DNA from: Sipunculus nudus
Taxonomy: Eukaryota > Annelida > Sipuncula > Golfingiida > Sipunculidae
Assembly (NCBI GenBank): GCA_026874595.1
Contig: CM049322.1
Span: forward strand, 25,081,400-25,145,399
Reading direction: 5' to 3'
DNA length: 64,000 nt
Made by a program: the position numbers and the translations under genes. This document shows positions 19,246 through 31,046 of this stretch, in pieces. The notes under the pieces were generated by a model. That model saw only the letters and a list, made by a program, of their open reading frames with translations, was not told the origin of the DNA and searched no databases. Position 1 is the first letter of the stretch; each line of letters starts with the position of its first letter.

Positions 19246-21003
19246 GACTGGTCCAAAAATCAAGGTGACCGAAGATCTTGGATAGCCTTGTGATATACCG
19301 GAAACTGGTGGCGCCACCTATTATAATTTTCTGTTTTTACGCCTTTTAATATCCCCATAATTGCCACTTGACAGTACTGTAAGCATTACAAGTCAAAAAC
19401 TAATGGACAGATTTCTTTCATATTATGCACATGTAGAGAGATGGGTTATGGGATAAGGTCTATTTACATTTGGGTCATGACCTTTACCATGAGAGTGGCC
19501 TTGACCTTTAATGTGTCCATATTTCGTGAAAATCACACACCTCTTATGATATCTCCAGTGTTGATAGCCATATGGATTTCAAACGTGACTTGTGTATGGC
19601 CCACCACTAAAGTAAGAACCCTATAGGTTCTAGGGTCATGAGGTCAAAGGTCAAGGTCACTTGACTCGCATCTTAAAAGATACTGTGGATGCATTTTAAG
19701 CCAAACTTTCATCCCAGGTCTTCCATCTTGAATATATAGCTCACTTGCCAATAGTGGATGATTCATATCAATTTTGGGGTCACAAGGTCAAAGGTCAAGG
19801 CAACAGGAGCTATCTGTCAAAAAAATTAGTTTCTGGATGATAATTCCTGCTTTTATTGATGTATTGATTTCAAACTTGACTTATATATGTCCCATTGAAA
19901 AAGCAAGACTCCAATCGATTTTGGGGTCATGATGTCAAAGGTCAAGGTCACAGGACACATCTTTAAAAATATTGTGGATGCATTTTCAGCCAAACATTTC
20001 ATCTCAGACCTTTCATCTTGCACATATAGTTCATCTGCCAATAGAGGAAGACCCCTATCAATTTTGAGGTCACAAGGTCAAAAGTGAAGGTCACAGGAGC
20101 AATCTGTCCAAAAATTAGTTTCTGGATGATAATTCCTGCTTTTATTGATGTATGGATTTCAAACTCGACTTGTATATGACCCATTGGAAAAGCAAGACCC
20201 GAATTAATTTTGGGGTCATGAGGTCAAATGTCAAGGTCACAGGACACATCTTTAAAAAGATTGTGGATGCATTTTCAGCCAAACAATTCATCTCGGGTCT
20301 TTCATCTTGCACATATAGTTCACCTGCCAAGAGTGGAAGACCCCTATCAATTTTGAGGTCACAAGATCAAAGGTGAAGGTCACAGGAGCCATCTGTCCAA
20401 AAATTAGTTTCTGGATGATAATTCCTGCTTTTATTGATGTATGGATTTCAAACTTGACTTGTATATGTCCCATTGGAAAAGCAAGACCCCGAAATGATCT
20501 TGGGGTCATGAGAGCAAAGGTCAAGGTCACAGGACACATCTTTAAAAAGATGTGGATGCATTTTCAGCCAAACATTTCATCTCAGATTTTTCATCTTGCA
20601 TATATAGTTCACCTGCCAAGAGAGGAAAAACCCTATCAGTTTTGAGGTCACAAGATCAAAGGTGAAGGTCACAGGAGCCATCTGTCCAAAAATCAGTTTC
20701 TGGATGATAATTCCTGCTTTTATTGATGTATGGATTTCAAACTTGACTTGTATATGTCCCATCGGAATAGCAAGACCTGAAATGATTTTGGGGTCATGAG
20801 GTCAAAGGTCAAGGTCACAGGACACATCTTTAAAAAGATCAAGGTCACAACACCAACATCTTCAAAAAGATTGTTATTGATGAATGGAAAAAAAACAATA
20901 ATTGCTTGCCAAGTGTCAGTATATGCTGCTAAGAATGGGGGCCTATTCTTAAAAGGGGGGGGGGGGGGGGCGTACTATGTCTGCGGTGCCAAGAAATGTC
21001 TAG
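19246..21003 (+). mobile_element. Family 2 Helitron-like element, 5'-truncated
   Basis: Nearly the same sequence as 47840-49805, beginning at gactggtccaaaaatcaagg. It holds four tandem 289-bp units (phase marker ttctggatga at 19831, 20120, 20409 and 20698). Each unit has two half-units of about 145 bp with clusters such as AGGTCAAAGGTCAAGGTCA. The 3' end reads gcggtgccaagaaatgt then CTAG (21000-21003), the family's terminal sequence, with the left half of the hairpin deleted. A (G)n tract lies at 20955-20970. Short minus-strand frames with PVTLTFDL repeats are by-products. Confidence 0.75.
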
Positions 21004-21107
21004 GTTCATAGTTAGTTCTTATTTTCCATGCATATAAAAATCGATGTATTCTAACTGTAATTCAATGAAGATCTCATCTTGCCCCAACATTACACAGTAT
21101 TAAGCTA

Positions 21108-21597
21108 GCATTCCATTTGTGTGTATGCGATACGTATGCGTATAAAACGAGGATCCTGTCACCATAAATGCGTGTGCAACGCAATATTCGGTCTTTTGGA
21201 CAACAAAAAATGGCCCAAGTCACATCAACTCTTCTTCATTTACAAGAACAAGATCATTTGATGCTTATAACAGCGCTTCTGTGCCACAAGATGATGGACG
21301 AAGCTAAAGGAACAAGTTCGAGAAAACACAGATGGTGGGTCCACATACTTTTGGCAACTTTTTGAGCCTATAACACTCTGGTGAAAGAACTAAACTTTGA
21401 TGAACAGAAAACTGATGTTCCCCAAGGCATCTTAACGTGCAAACGGGTCGAGTGGGGGAACCCAGGGGAATACCCAAATCACTGACGTTCAAGTGTGGAA
21501 TTCCCCCGTCCGTTACCATGCATATATACTAGTATGCGTTTTCAATCGCTAAGTGTGCGATCGAAACGTGCTGCATACGCATATATTGAATGCCACT
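21108..21597 (+). mobile_element. Short Harbinger-like element
   Basis: The ends agcattccatttgtgtgtatgc (21108) and the complement of gcatacgcatatattgaatgc (about 21575-21595) form an imperfect terminal repeat of about 25 bp. The frame 21168-21365 has LLHLQEQDHLMLITALL and then RKHRWWVHILL. The R-RWWVH motif is typical of the Harbinger transposase N-terminus. The frame stops right after it, so only the first exon-like part survives. Confidence 0.55.
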
Positions 21598-21816
21598 TTA
21601 AAACAAGGTGGTCCAAATAAAACACAGACGGTTCATTTTACACATCAGTGGAAAATTTTATTCGATTTTCTTCTTTCTTCCAGATTACATTTATATATGG
21701 ACTGACAAAACAATAACACCTTCAAGAGGGCTAGTACATTGTACTTGCCGACATGACCACGCGGGCATCCATGAAAGCATAAGGCAAACAAGTAACATGA
21801 CAGGTGGACATCCGAC

Positions 21817-21975
21817 GACATGAAGGTTGCATTGATAGCTGTTAGAGAAAAGAAGCTAGGGCTAAACAAAGCAGCTTGCAGTATTCCAAAAGCCTATAGT
21901 TGCAGAGACACCTCGACAATACAAATAAATACGCTATCGAAGGACGACATGCAGCTGTGACCTTCCCGAAGACAT
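21817..21975 (+). pseudogene. Psq/CENP-B-type HTH transposase fragment
   Basis: MKVALIAVREKKLGLNKAAC starts at 21821. After a frameshift it continues LQRHLDNTNKYAIEGRHAAV and TFPK. The pattern ALxAVREKKLGLNKAA..PK..L.RHL is the Pipsqueak-type helix-turn-helix that opens pogo/Tigger (DDE_1) transposases and binds their terminal repeats. No catalytic domain follows. Its position inside a TA-flanked element supports the assignment. Confidence 0.6.
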
Positions 21976-22434
21976 ATATGGGGTTGATATGGGGAGGGGG
22001 TCTTCTATTACAACCTCATACAGGAGAATATACTTACAGCACGCACATTGAGGAATAAATAAGACAACATGTTTGGCTTTTATGTTAGGTGCATGTTATT
22101 CTTCGTGCATAGGTAAATAGGAGTGTAAAAATAACATTTTTAAGTAGATTTTAACTTGAATTAAAAATGTGAGGGTAACTGCAGTCTTATGTTTAGTTTC
22201 GTTTATTTTTTTTGCCTCCAAGCTGTATTTACAGCGAATATTATCGACGATATATGTGTTTTAAAACGCTTATACTTTCATGATAAATGGGACAACATGC
22301 TTGGCTTTTATGTTTAAATATGTTCTTCTTCGTTTTTGGTCAAATAAGAGTATAAAATAATATTCTGCTTTTGAAGTGGATATTAACTTTAATTGAATCT
22401 GTTGAGGTAATCGTCCAAATAACACTTTTGGGTT

Positions 22435-22468
22435 GTCCATATTACATTCATGAGTGTGTAATATGGAC
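22435..22468. other. 12-bp stem hairpin
   Basis: GTCCATATTACA (22435-22446) and TGTAATATGGAC (22457-22468) are perfect complements with a 10-nt loop. The stem resembles the element's own terminal repeat (tgtaattt-ga-c), so it may be a subterminal transposase-binding site. Confidence 0.85.
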
Positions 22469-22654
22469 CAGAATTAATCATTTTTGTTACTGACATTAAA
22501 GTCGTAATTCTTATTTTGCAAGTCTACCTTCACAGTAAAGTGTTCTTGTACTAGGTTCCTTGATAAAAAAAAATTAAAAAAAAAACGTATGTTTTACATA
22601 TTTAAAATTTTCGCAGATTTTCTTAAATGTTCCAAATTACACGGATGTCCCCTA

Positions 22655-22800
22655 CTGGTTACGCTCAGTTAGACTTTATAAACTTATTTATTTAATCAGG
22701 ATTACAAAATCGCCTTGTGGCTAATGTAAATTTTAATGTATTCGGTGAACATTTATCATTAATTAAAATTCTCGCCAATGTATATACTGTATACGTTCTT
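22655..22800. repeat. End of unit 3 of the 425-bp repeat
   Basis: ctggttacgctcagttagac, ttatttaatcaggattacaa, atgtattcggtgaaca and tatatactgtatacgtt match units 1 and 2. The unit that began at 12755 therefore ends here, split over 10 kb by two insertions. Confidence 0.75.
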
Positions 22801-24299
22801 TTTTTATCATTTATCAAGTTTATGTTAATATTAGCAACCTCCATGGATTTAATAAACCTGCTTGTTTATTAAAATCTATGCTGAGCCTTGTATTTTGTTT
22901 GAATCTCTCTCTCTCTCTCTTTCTCAAACACAACACTTCAGAAAAATGACCGCGGATAGAACCACAACTTGTAATAATTTTATATTATATGAATACCTAT
23001 ATTATTAAGGCCTATAATAATACTTATAACTATGAACTAAAACATTAAAATCTATTGTGCATGTTATTCTGTAAATACATTTCATTCGTACATATTCAGT
23101 TAATATTTATTTCTCTCTCTCTCCGTGAAACACTTTAACAGGCTTAATTTATGTCTGATATATTTAAAATGTAATAGTTATAACTTGCAATTAATACATT
23201 CCTTATTTCGTTGCATCATTTTCTAATAAAACCTTTATGAATAAGATGTTCTGCAACCGTTTTTCTCCATTGAAGCGTGGTTTTTTCCTCTTTGTCTCTG
23301 AAAATATGTCTTACAGAAATGGCAACTTGCATTAATACGTGCTTTACTTTCGTGGACTTCTTGTGTATTAAAGTTGCAAGAAATTATCACAGATACTGAT
23401 TATGATGTGCATTTTTGGTAGCAAAACAAAAAAAAAACCATTGTGGAGTTGTTAAAGTTTGTCCAGCTATTGTCCAGGGAGAGCAGAGAATGGATATAGT
23501 AGAGAAATACGAAAGTGATAATGATATAAAGAGATAAATCGAGAGAGAGATAGAGAGAATAAAAGAGTATAAGGCCTCATAGTTCCATATGTGCATACAT
23601 CATATGTAGTAAACCAAAATATACAACGTTTACAAACTTGAAAAACAACACCACAAAAATAAAAACAGAAAAATTTAATAGTAAACAAATGATAATTTAT
23701 GATATATGCATTCCAAAATATTAACAAAGAAAATCATCATTTAGAGATCATTTCAACCATATAAATATGAATATACAGTACACAAAATTAATAAATATAA
23801 AAGTTAATAAATACACATATATGCATATACATACATATACAATCAGTACATACATAACTTAATATACAGACATTTAATCATAAAATACATTTTATAAATA
23901 CAAATAAATCTATATTAATTCAATTTTAAGGGATGTTTTACATATTAAACTCTCTTTATGTGCACAATGTGCATTTAAAGGACTCGCATTGAACGCAGCT
24001 TCTCGCAGATGGTCCACGTGGTAAACTTGCTAAAGGGTCCAATTATAGTGCCAAATAGCAATGTACCTCAATTATTTTTATTTACTAGTATTCACATATT
24101 CATAAATACACACATATATATATATAAACATACATATATATACAAGAATTATCCCTTTATTATTTGAACAAAGTTTACGTAGATTTATTCATATATTAAT
24201 ATTTATAACCAAACAAGACAAGTAGCCATTCAAGTATATTTAAATGAGATAATCAATTTAATTTAGTTATTAACTAATGAATTATTTTTTAAGGCATAG
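22801..24299. other. No gene seen; AT-rich with short CT runs
   Basis: Strongly AT-rich. Short (CT)n runs lie at 22903-22922 and 23112-23124. It may include the 3' untranslated part of the minus-strand LINE that ends near 24300. Minus-strand frames at 23387-23727 are low-complexity SLSLS sequence. Confidence 0.5.
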
Positions 24300-26656
24300 T
24301 GTACAAATGCTGCTAGACTATTAATAGCAGCAAGATTTTTACTTGACGTAAGAGATATAAAAGAAAATCTGCCAAATTTAGAAAGGTAAAAATCTCTCAG
24401 TTCATTGTATATAAAGGACATTTCATTAGGAAATGATATTCATTTTCAATTATAGATTCTCCAAGTTTCAAACAATTATTATACAGTTTCTTTGTGTCCA
24501 GTGTATACTTTTATGTCTTCCTTTCTCAATTTGTAAATTATGTGAAGAGCATCTTAGCCCATCTTAACCGAGCTATAGACTAATCTTATGACTACTGACT
24601 ACTGTTTTTAAAAACATTCAAATACAGTTCCATGGAGATAAATGATTTAAATACAGAGTATGTTCCCAAACGCCTGTTACTTGAGATGTTACTTATCCAT
24701 CCTTGCAACATATGTCTTTGAGTCTCAAAGAGAAACAATTTTGTATCTCCTACATCTTGGTTTATCGAAATATAACCAAATCCAAGTGAAAACAGTACAT
24801 TTTTAATTTTTGTTGCCCATGTTTTTCTCCCTTATTCATCCAGATGATATAACTTTACATATAATTATTTGGGATATCTATTCTGTGTCATTCTTAATAA
24901 TTTTGTCCAATATGTATAATACATCTCAACAAATAATGAATTTTTAATGGCCACCGTCCACATACACCAAGTGCCGCTGCAGTTGGTAATGAAGAATTTA
25001 TTTTTAGAATATATTTACTGAATTAAGTTTGTATTGATTCTATATTAACACAATTTTCATGTCCCAATAATTCTCTGCCATAACATAAGACTAGCACAAC
25101 CATTCGATCAAACAAAAAAATGACTAATCTACTGTTAGGTATTTGTATTTACTAATTAACTGCTAAATCATATATATGCTTTATTGGCTTGATTTACTAG
25201 ATGTTCCATTTTGGACCATTTAAGAAGACTATATAGTGAAAATTCCCCCAAGTATCTTTAACTGCTAACTACTACGAGTTGTTTTGTTTATATTACCATT
25301 TATCATAATTTCTTAAAATACCACCATTTCTATATACTACAATTTTTGTTAAATCTACATTAACTTTCGTCCCATAAGCATCACAAAAAGTTTCTGATTT
25401 ATTAATTTGGGACTCTATAACCTTCCAACTGCACGTATCTGTAAATCATACGACATCATCTGCGAACATGAGCATTGAAAATGAATCTGCTTCCAGGCTT
25501 ATATATATACTTTCTTCTTCAGAATGCAGTACAAAATATAATTCATTCATAAAGAATGTAAATAATAAAGCACTTATCATACAACACTGTTTTGTTCATA
25601 CAGAAAATGAAAAGTATAACCAGTTAAACCATTACTAGTAAACACTCAAGATTTCAATTTTGAATACATATATATTAAGGTGTTATATATTTTACCTCTA
25701 TAAATTATAATGCCTGTTCTATGAAGAACATGGAATAATAGCTGATGCTGAATACAATCAAAAGCTTTGAAGAAATCTATAAATATTGCATAAAATGTTA
25801 TCAAGTGTGCTATAATTTCTTCGATAGCCTGCTTGTTCTTCTATATTCTTTTTTGTGATTTTCAGCCCATAATATTAATCTTTCATTTAAAATTTTGGTG
25901 AATAATTTACCTTTCACGTTTAAAAGAGTTATATGCCCTTGTAATAATTTGGATCATTAATTGGACCTTTCTTGTAAAGTGGGGATAAAATTGCTTTTGA
26001 CCATTCAGTTGGAAATTGACCACATGAAAAAAAATTGTTAAATTTTTTTTTTCCAAAAGTGTAGAGTAACTTTGTTTTCATTAATTAATTCTACTGAAAT
26101 ACCATCTGGTCCTTGTGTATTGCCATTTAATAATCTGTCTAATTGTCTCATAATCTGTACCTGACTTGTGTCATAATTTACTTCCATGTCAAAATTACTT
26201 GCATCTTCTTCTTCAAATTAATCATAATTAACTACTTCGTTTACAGAGTTTAGATTGATACTGTTTATATTATTTTTTTTTAATAATTTATAGAAAAAAA
26301 TTATCCAATCCTGCCCTGTTATACAATTTTTAACTTGCATTCTTTTATATGATTTTATCTTTTTAAAAATTTTAATTAGTTGTTGAACAGGAGGTTATTT
26401 CTTCTACTTTTGCCTTTGCATATTCTCTCTGAGATCTATTACATTAAGCTTTTAATTTTGATTTTAATTGTTTGTATTTAATCATATCTGCATAATTATT
26501 TGTATTTCTAAATTTATTCAAAGATTCAGGTTTTTCTCCTTTACACTTGCTATATGTCATATTCCACCACACTGGCTGAACAGTTATCTTATCACTTACT
26601 TTCTCTGATTTTAGATTTTTTTCAGCTTTATTTTTCTTCAATTTTTCTGCTCCCAT
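24300..26656 (-). pseudogene. LINE reverse transcriptase on the minus strand
   Basis: Conserved RT blocks appear in order on the minus strand. A post-endonuclease linker VWWNMTYSKCKGEKPESLNK, with NNYADMIKYKQLKSKLKA (26444-26600), comes first. NTQGPDGISVELI follows (about 26135-26090), then YKKGPINDPNYYKG and, after a frameshift, ITLLNVKGKLFTKILNERL (25985-25880). Next are EEQAGYRRNYSTLDNI (25845-25800), FIDFFKAFDCIQHQLL (25790-25740) and SFSMLMFADDVV (25490-25452), the last containing the catalytic aspartates. A C-terminal block, SSLPTAAALGVCGRWPLKIH, lies near 24990-24930. Many stops and frameshifts show it is dead, and no endonuclease is seen upstream, so it is 5'-truncated. RT copies element RNA into DNA at the target site. 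Confidence 0.85.
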
Positions 26657-27273
26657 TTCTACGTTAGTTAACAGTTTTTTTAAATCGAATTATATATTAT
26701 TATATATTATATATTGAGTCCGATGAAATCGGTCTAGCTTGAAAACAAGAGCCGATGGAGGCAAAATTATCTGGTTTTCTTGAGAGCGAGTGCCAGTATT
26801 TTCATACATACTGAACATTAAGTTACAGTTTATATCTCAACTCAGTTAACTCAACTGAATATTATGCGTAATATGTAGGGATTGTTGCATGATTTCACGC
26901 TGAATGCCTAACATCGTGGTCTGAACCACCAAGGTCCGATCTTGCCAGCTTCAGAGGGTAGGCCTCAACTCTCCACCTTAGGAGCTGTAACTGAAACAAG
27001 AAAGAATTAAACGAGAATTATTTGCGTTACAGGCCTGTAGCTACCTTAGAGCCAAATTAATTATACCCTTTGATACTGACTTTGCTGTTGAACAGTTTAT
27101 TACTAATACACTGATAGAGTTATGACATAAGACAAGCCACAAACTGGCCGAAATTATTAGTATTTTTTGTAGGATCGGGCAGGCTGATGAAACCCGACAC
27201 TTTTGGGCGGCTGCCTGGCCAGTGGACCTGATGGTGTACATAAATATCGCAGCACGCGGTAGTTAGTGTAAGC
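26657..27273. other. No gene seen
   Basis: AT-rich, with TTATATA repeats at 26686-26714. A small stem CCGAT-GAA-ATCGG followed by TCTAG lies at about 26720-26738. No coding region is supported. Confidence 0.5.
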
Positions 27274-27396
27274 ATGGCCCCGTGGTGGCGCCGGCCGTGG
27301 ACAGCAGACGATCTTCACGCTCCGTGGGAAGTGAAGTCAGCCACCTCGGCATCCACAAGACTGGTGCTGGAACAGTCCACGCACTACAAGCAAGGG
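27274..27396 (+). CDS. Candidate first coding exon, unknown gene
   Basis: ATG at 27274 opens 41 codons (start MAPWWRRPWTADDLHAPWEV, end STHYKQG) ending exactly at GGG|GTAAGTGTG, a near-consensus 5' splice donor at 27397. The segment is more GC- and CpG-rich than its surroundings. I do not recognise the peptide and no matching downstream exon is evident within the window. It could also belong to an unrecognised mobile element, so the call rests on the donor and composition only. Confidence 0.3.
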
Positions 27397-28064
27397 GTAA
27401 GTGTGAACCTGCTACCAGTGCATGTAATTACTGTCAGGCAGTGACACCAGTACTGGATACGTACATATTCGCAAATTTTTGTTCAGTTTTCAGTTTAACA
27501 CATCAGTTTAACACCGATTCAGTGCCCACTACAGAAGGATTCTCTAGTACATGTACCACTGACATCCCCCGTTCAGCAGTGTAGAATTCCAGTTGCTTAG
27601 TTACAAGAGGAAGCCCCGGGTGCTGCTGGCGTGGTTGGTTTGGTTTCTCCGCTTCGTGTGTTTTCTGGATTGAAGTTATCTTCCTGCTTTACCGCCTGTA
27701 CTCCTCAGACGACTGATAAAAAACAGAAAAGGATTTACCTGGATGGTCACATACAGGTAAGTGAATGAATATTCAAGAAAAATACCTGGGGTCCAATCAA
27801 ATAGAATTAGATAAACAATCAAAAGTGGACTGAGAACTAGCGATACCCGCACGAAACAAGTGGTACCCAAGTTTCCAACACGCCAGGAGGGGGCCAGGAG
27901 GGGGCCAGGAGGCTTTCACATATATATTTTCTGACACTTTCCATAAATATAGTCGGGGCATAATTTACTTATTGGAAAACCGTGTTATATTGTGTTAGTA
28001 TTCAGAGAAGTCCTATACCTGTTTTCACAGGAAGGAAGTACAGCCTATATCACAACACGCACAG
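27397..28064. other. No gene seen
   Basis: Mixed composition. A short triplication of ccaggaggggg lies at about 27882-27913. No coding region is recognised. Confidence 0.5.
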
Positions 28065-28072
28065 GTTTCAAA

Positions 28073-28482
28073 TAGGGCTGAAACGGGTACAAACTTTTGG
28101 ACTCGAGTACCCGATAGGCATTACCCGACTCGGACTCGAGTACTCGTTACCATGGTAACGCTGTAAAGTTAAAACAGACATCCGTTTACCCATGCAAAAT
28201 ATGCGTAACTTTGACTTTGTGACGGCTTAACTTTATCCCAACGAAGGAATAGATATATGTAATAACAAGAGTCAAGACCTCTGTTATTGGACAAGTCGAC
28301 TATATAGCATATGTTAAGAGCCCTATGCCAGGTTATGATCAGGAATAAATAGGCCTCCACACTGCCCGTAAATTTACAATAATATGCAGATATGTATGTG
28401 CATGCACGAGTACTCGAGTCCAGTTTTTGGACTCGAGTACTTGGTAAGTATTACCCGGACTCGAGTACTCCTTTCAGCCCTA
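28073..28482. mobile_element. hAT-type MITE, 410 bp
   Basis: Termini TAGGGCTGAAACGGGTAC and the complement of GAGTACTCCTTTCAGCCCTA form the inverted repeat. The flanks GTTTCAAA (28065-28072) and GGTTCAAA (28483-28490) are an 8-bp target duplication with one mismatch. This is the hAT hallmark, as is the TAGGGCTG end. Five copies of GGACTCGAGTAC or its complement lie near the ends (28100, 28131, about 28407, 28429 and 28458). There is no coding region. Confidence 0.8.
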
Positions 28483-28490
28483 GGTTCAAA

Positions 28491-28874
28491 CTTGTATTTA
28501 TTAGCAGTACCCAGGTACCATGCAAGCACCATTTATTAACACCCTGGAGAGAAACGTGTACCGACTCTTTGGCGACACTTAAAAAATTATTGGACATCGG
28601 TTTAACTGTTTAAAGGTGAAACCTGATCGATGTATAAATTTGACCATACAGTGGCATATATGTCATCCTGAAAGCAGGTATTTAATACTTAAATGGGTTT
28701 TATGAAACAAAAGACACAAAATGTCATAATAGACCTACATACAAATTAACCTGTACACTTTTAAAGAACAGGAGATTAGACGAGATCGTGATCAGCTCTT
28801 TCCAGATCTATAAGACTATATGGTTTAAAGCTGTCAATAAACAGTTCATGGACTATCTGGCAGTACCGTAGCCT

Positions 28875-28908
<34 letters not shown>

Positions 28909-29230
28909 CTGCACCCTGCCTAAGAATTGCGCATTCTTAGGCAAAGAAAAAATGTTGGCAGTATAATATGTAAGAAAGTTTTCATTATTGAAAAAAAATG
29001 AAGTTACTGTGCGTAGAGCTTATATTATAAGAAAAATACCCACAGAAATGCCAATTTATAGCATGTATTTTTTAAACTTTCCACACTGTGGGAGAGGGAT
29101 TCCACCTCCCTCACTCCTCCCCTCAGGGGCTACACCCCCCCCCCCCCCCCCTGTCAAGCTTCCCTCTGACAAAGCATTTCCTCCCCCCCCCCCCCCCCCC
29201 CCCCCCCCGACTTTGCTCAGGCTAAGGCCC
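28491..29230. other. No gene seen; homopolymer-rich
   Basis: Contains (G)33 at 28876-28908 and two long C runs at about 29131-29150 and 29182-29208. Proline- or glycine-repeat frames over the C runs (28988-29251 on plus, 29056-29256 on minus) are artefacts. Confidence 0.6.
28876..28908 (+). repeat. (G)33 tract
   Basis: Thirty-three consecutive G residues. This is potential G-quadruplex DNA, and a place where read length or assembly errors are likely. Confidence 0.97.
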
Positions 29231-29777
29231 TGTGTAGTATCTAAAATTTGACCCACCAGTAAAGTAAAAACCCTTTTGATTTTGTGGTCATTAGGTCAAT
29301 TTAAAGGTCAAGGTTGCAGGACCCACTTCTTTAAATAGATTGTGGATGCATTTTAAAGAGGCTTAATCAACTATAAAGCATGTTGAATGAACACAGAAAT
29401 AGTGTCTTCCGTTTGAAATTAATTGGTAACTGCCAAAATATTGCCCTGAAACAGTTTGCTATTGCTAACTCCTGTACATGACTGTTAAAAACAGTGGACC
29501 GGACACAATCACAGGCATCAACATAAACAATGTGCATGGGACTCTGTGCATCACTGAACCACAACACCTGTCAATCATGAGATGCCTTGACTGACTTGGT
29601 CCCAAAAATGTAATACATGTTTCTGCTGGCTGAAAAATCACATGTTCAGGTTCTGGACCCAATACATGACCTATGCTACTGTTTTAATATGTAGCAACAG
29701 GTTTTTACAATGAATTTAGATTCTGCCCATGGACCGTAATGTCCATCCAGCACCAGAGTTTGGTCCAAAAGTATTTG
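29231..29777. other. AGGTCA monomer fragment and unassigned sequence
   Basis: Positions 29240-29370 are one diverged 145-bp monomer of the AGGTCA type (attaggtcaatttaaaggtc, attgtggatgcatttt). The rest up to 29777 has no recognisable content. Confidence 0.5.
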
Positions 29778-30600
29778 TATCCCCAGACAAAGTCGGGATA
29801 CTATGTTTTATGCTTGGTCGCGCTGCCACCGCCGCAGAGATATTTGGTTTGGACGCGATAACTCAAAAAATATTTTACCGATCTTTACCAAACGTGACAT
29901 GTGCATAGATATCGGTAAGAGGACAAAGCTTATTCAAAATGGGGTCATGACCTTTACTGGGTGAGTGACCTTGACCTCGAATATATCAATTTTCAGGGAA
30001 AATCACATAAATTTTTAAATATTTAAAAAAAATCTTTCCTGGATTGATCCAAAAATCAACTTGAACAAAGATGTAGGACAGTGTTGTCAGGTACCTGAAA
30101 CTGGTGGCGCCACCTGTTATCCCCTTCTTGTTTTTGTGCCGTTTAATACCCCTATCATTGGGACTTTACAGTACTGTGAGCATTTTAAGTCAAAAACTTA
30201 TGGACAGATTTCTTTCATATTATGCATATACATAGACATGGGTTATGGGATGATTTATATATAAATTGGGGTCATGACCTTTCCTATGCGAGTGACCTTG
30301 AATATTGCCATTTATGGTGAAAATCACACAAAATCATTAATATCTCAATTTAAGGGATGCATTAATTGAACTAAAAATCAACTAGACTGAAGATCTTGGA
30401 CAGTGTTGTCATGTACCGGAAACTGATGGCACCACCTGTTATTCTTTTACTTGTTTTTGTGCCTTTTATAACCCCATCTGTGCCACTTAACAGTACTGTG
30501 AGCATTATAAGTCAAAATCTAATGGACAGATTTCTTTCATATTATGCATATAAATAGACAAGGATTATGGGATGATGTATATTTAAACTGGGGTCATGAG
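29778..30600 (+). mobile_element. Family 2 Helitron-like element, 3'-truncated
   Basis: Starts TATCCCCAGACAAAGTCGGG like the copy at 47567. It continues with the ccgccgcagagatattt head, two AGGTCA/TGACCTTGACCT blocks and gaaactggtggcgccacctg (30095-30118). It is cut off inside the second unit near 30600, and no GGCACC/GGTGCC hairpin or CTAG end follows. Confidence 0.7.
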
Positions 30601-30717
30601 GATTATGGCATGGTCCAAGAAAAGTGTTGCTTCTCTGAGCCCTTACTGAACCCTGCTAGTCTTGTTTCTCTCAGTTTCTCAGAACTGCTCATTGCACCAC
30701 ATTCTGCATACACACTA

Positions 30718-31046
30718 AGACCTGGACGTCCTGGGTTATGTTGGTATACTGCTAGTATACACCCTGAGCAGGCTTATTTAGACGTTCTGGGTTATGTTGG
30801 TACTATTCACCCTGAGCAGGCTTTACTGGACGTCCTGGGTTATGTTGGTACTATTCACCCTGAGCAGGCTTACCTGGACGTCCTGCGTTATGTTGGTATA
30901 CTGCTAGTATTCACCCTGAGCAGGCTTATCTGGATATCCTGGGTTATGTTGGTATACTGCTAATATTCACCCTGAGCAGGCTTACCTGGACGTCCTGGGT
31001 TATGTTGGTATGCTGCTAGTATTCACCCTGAGCAGGCTTATCTGAT
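30718..31046. repeat. 56/48-bp minisatellite
   Basis: Six or seven units carry ggacgtcctgggttatgttg and attcaccctgagcaggctta, with periods 56, 48, 48, 56 and 56 bp. The 48-bp form lacks an 8-bp actgctag piece. Neither form is decayed. Confidence 0.92.

Larger units (their letters stand above)
19212..22654. mobile_element. TA-flanked DNA transposon remnant (pogo/Tigger-like)
   Basis: Left TIR TAGGAGAAATCCGTGTAATT and right end AAATTACACGGATGTCCCCT (then A) are complementary over about 20 bp. Each end carries TA, as expected for a 2-bp TA target duplication. Joining the flanks (cagatttaaa-TA-ctggttacgctc) restores the sequence seen uninterrupted in unit 1 at about 12402 (cagatttTActggttaagc), which proves the insertion. 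A Psq-type helix-turn-helix piece (21817-21975) fits the pogo/Tigger superfamily, which uses TA targets. The element also received a Helitron-like copy (19246-21003) and a Harbinger fragment. Confidence 0.7.

Noticed and set aside
19853-20762. Series of 60-codon minus-strand frames with PVTLTFDLMTPKSI and similar peptides, also at 48240-49267
   Set aside because: They recur with the 289-bp repeat, each stops at the same place, and the shared peptide reflects the AGGTCA motif read on the other strand.
26716-26738. Small stem CCGAT-GAA-ATCGG followed by TCTAG, considered as a Helitron 3' end
   Set aside because: The stem is only 5 bp, the spacer is one base and no matching 5' end was found.
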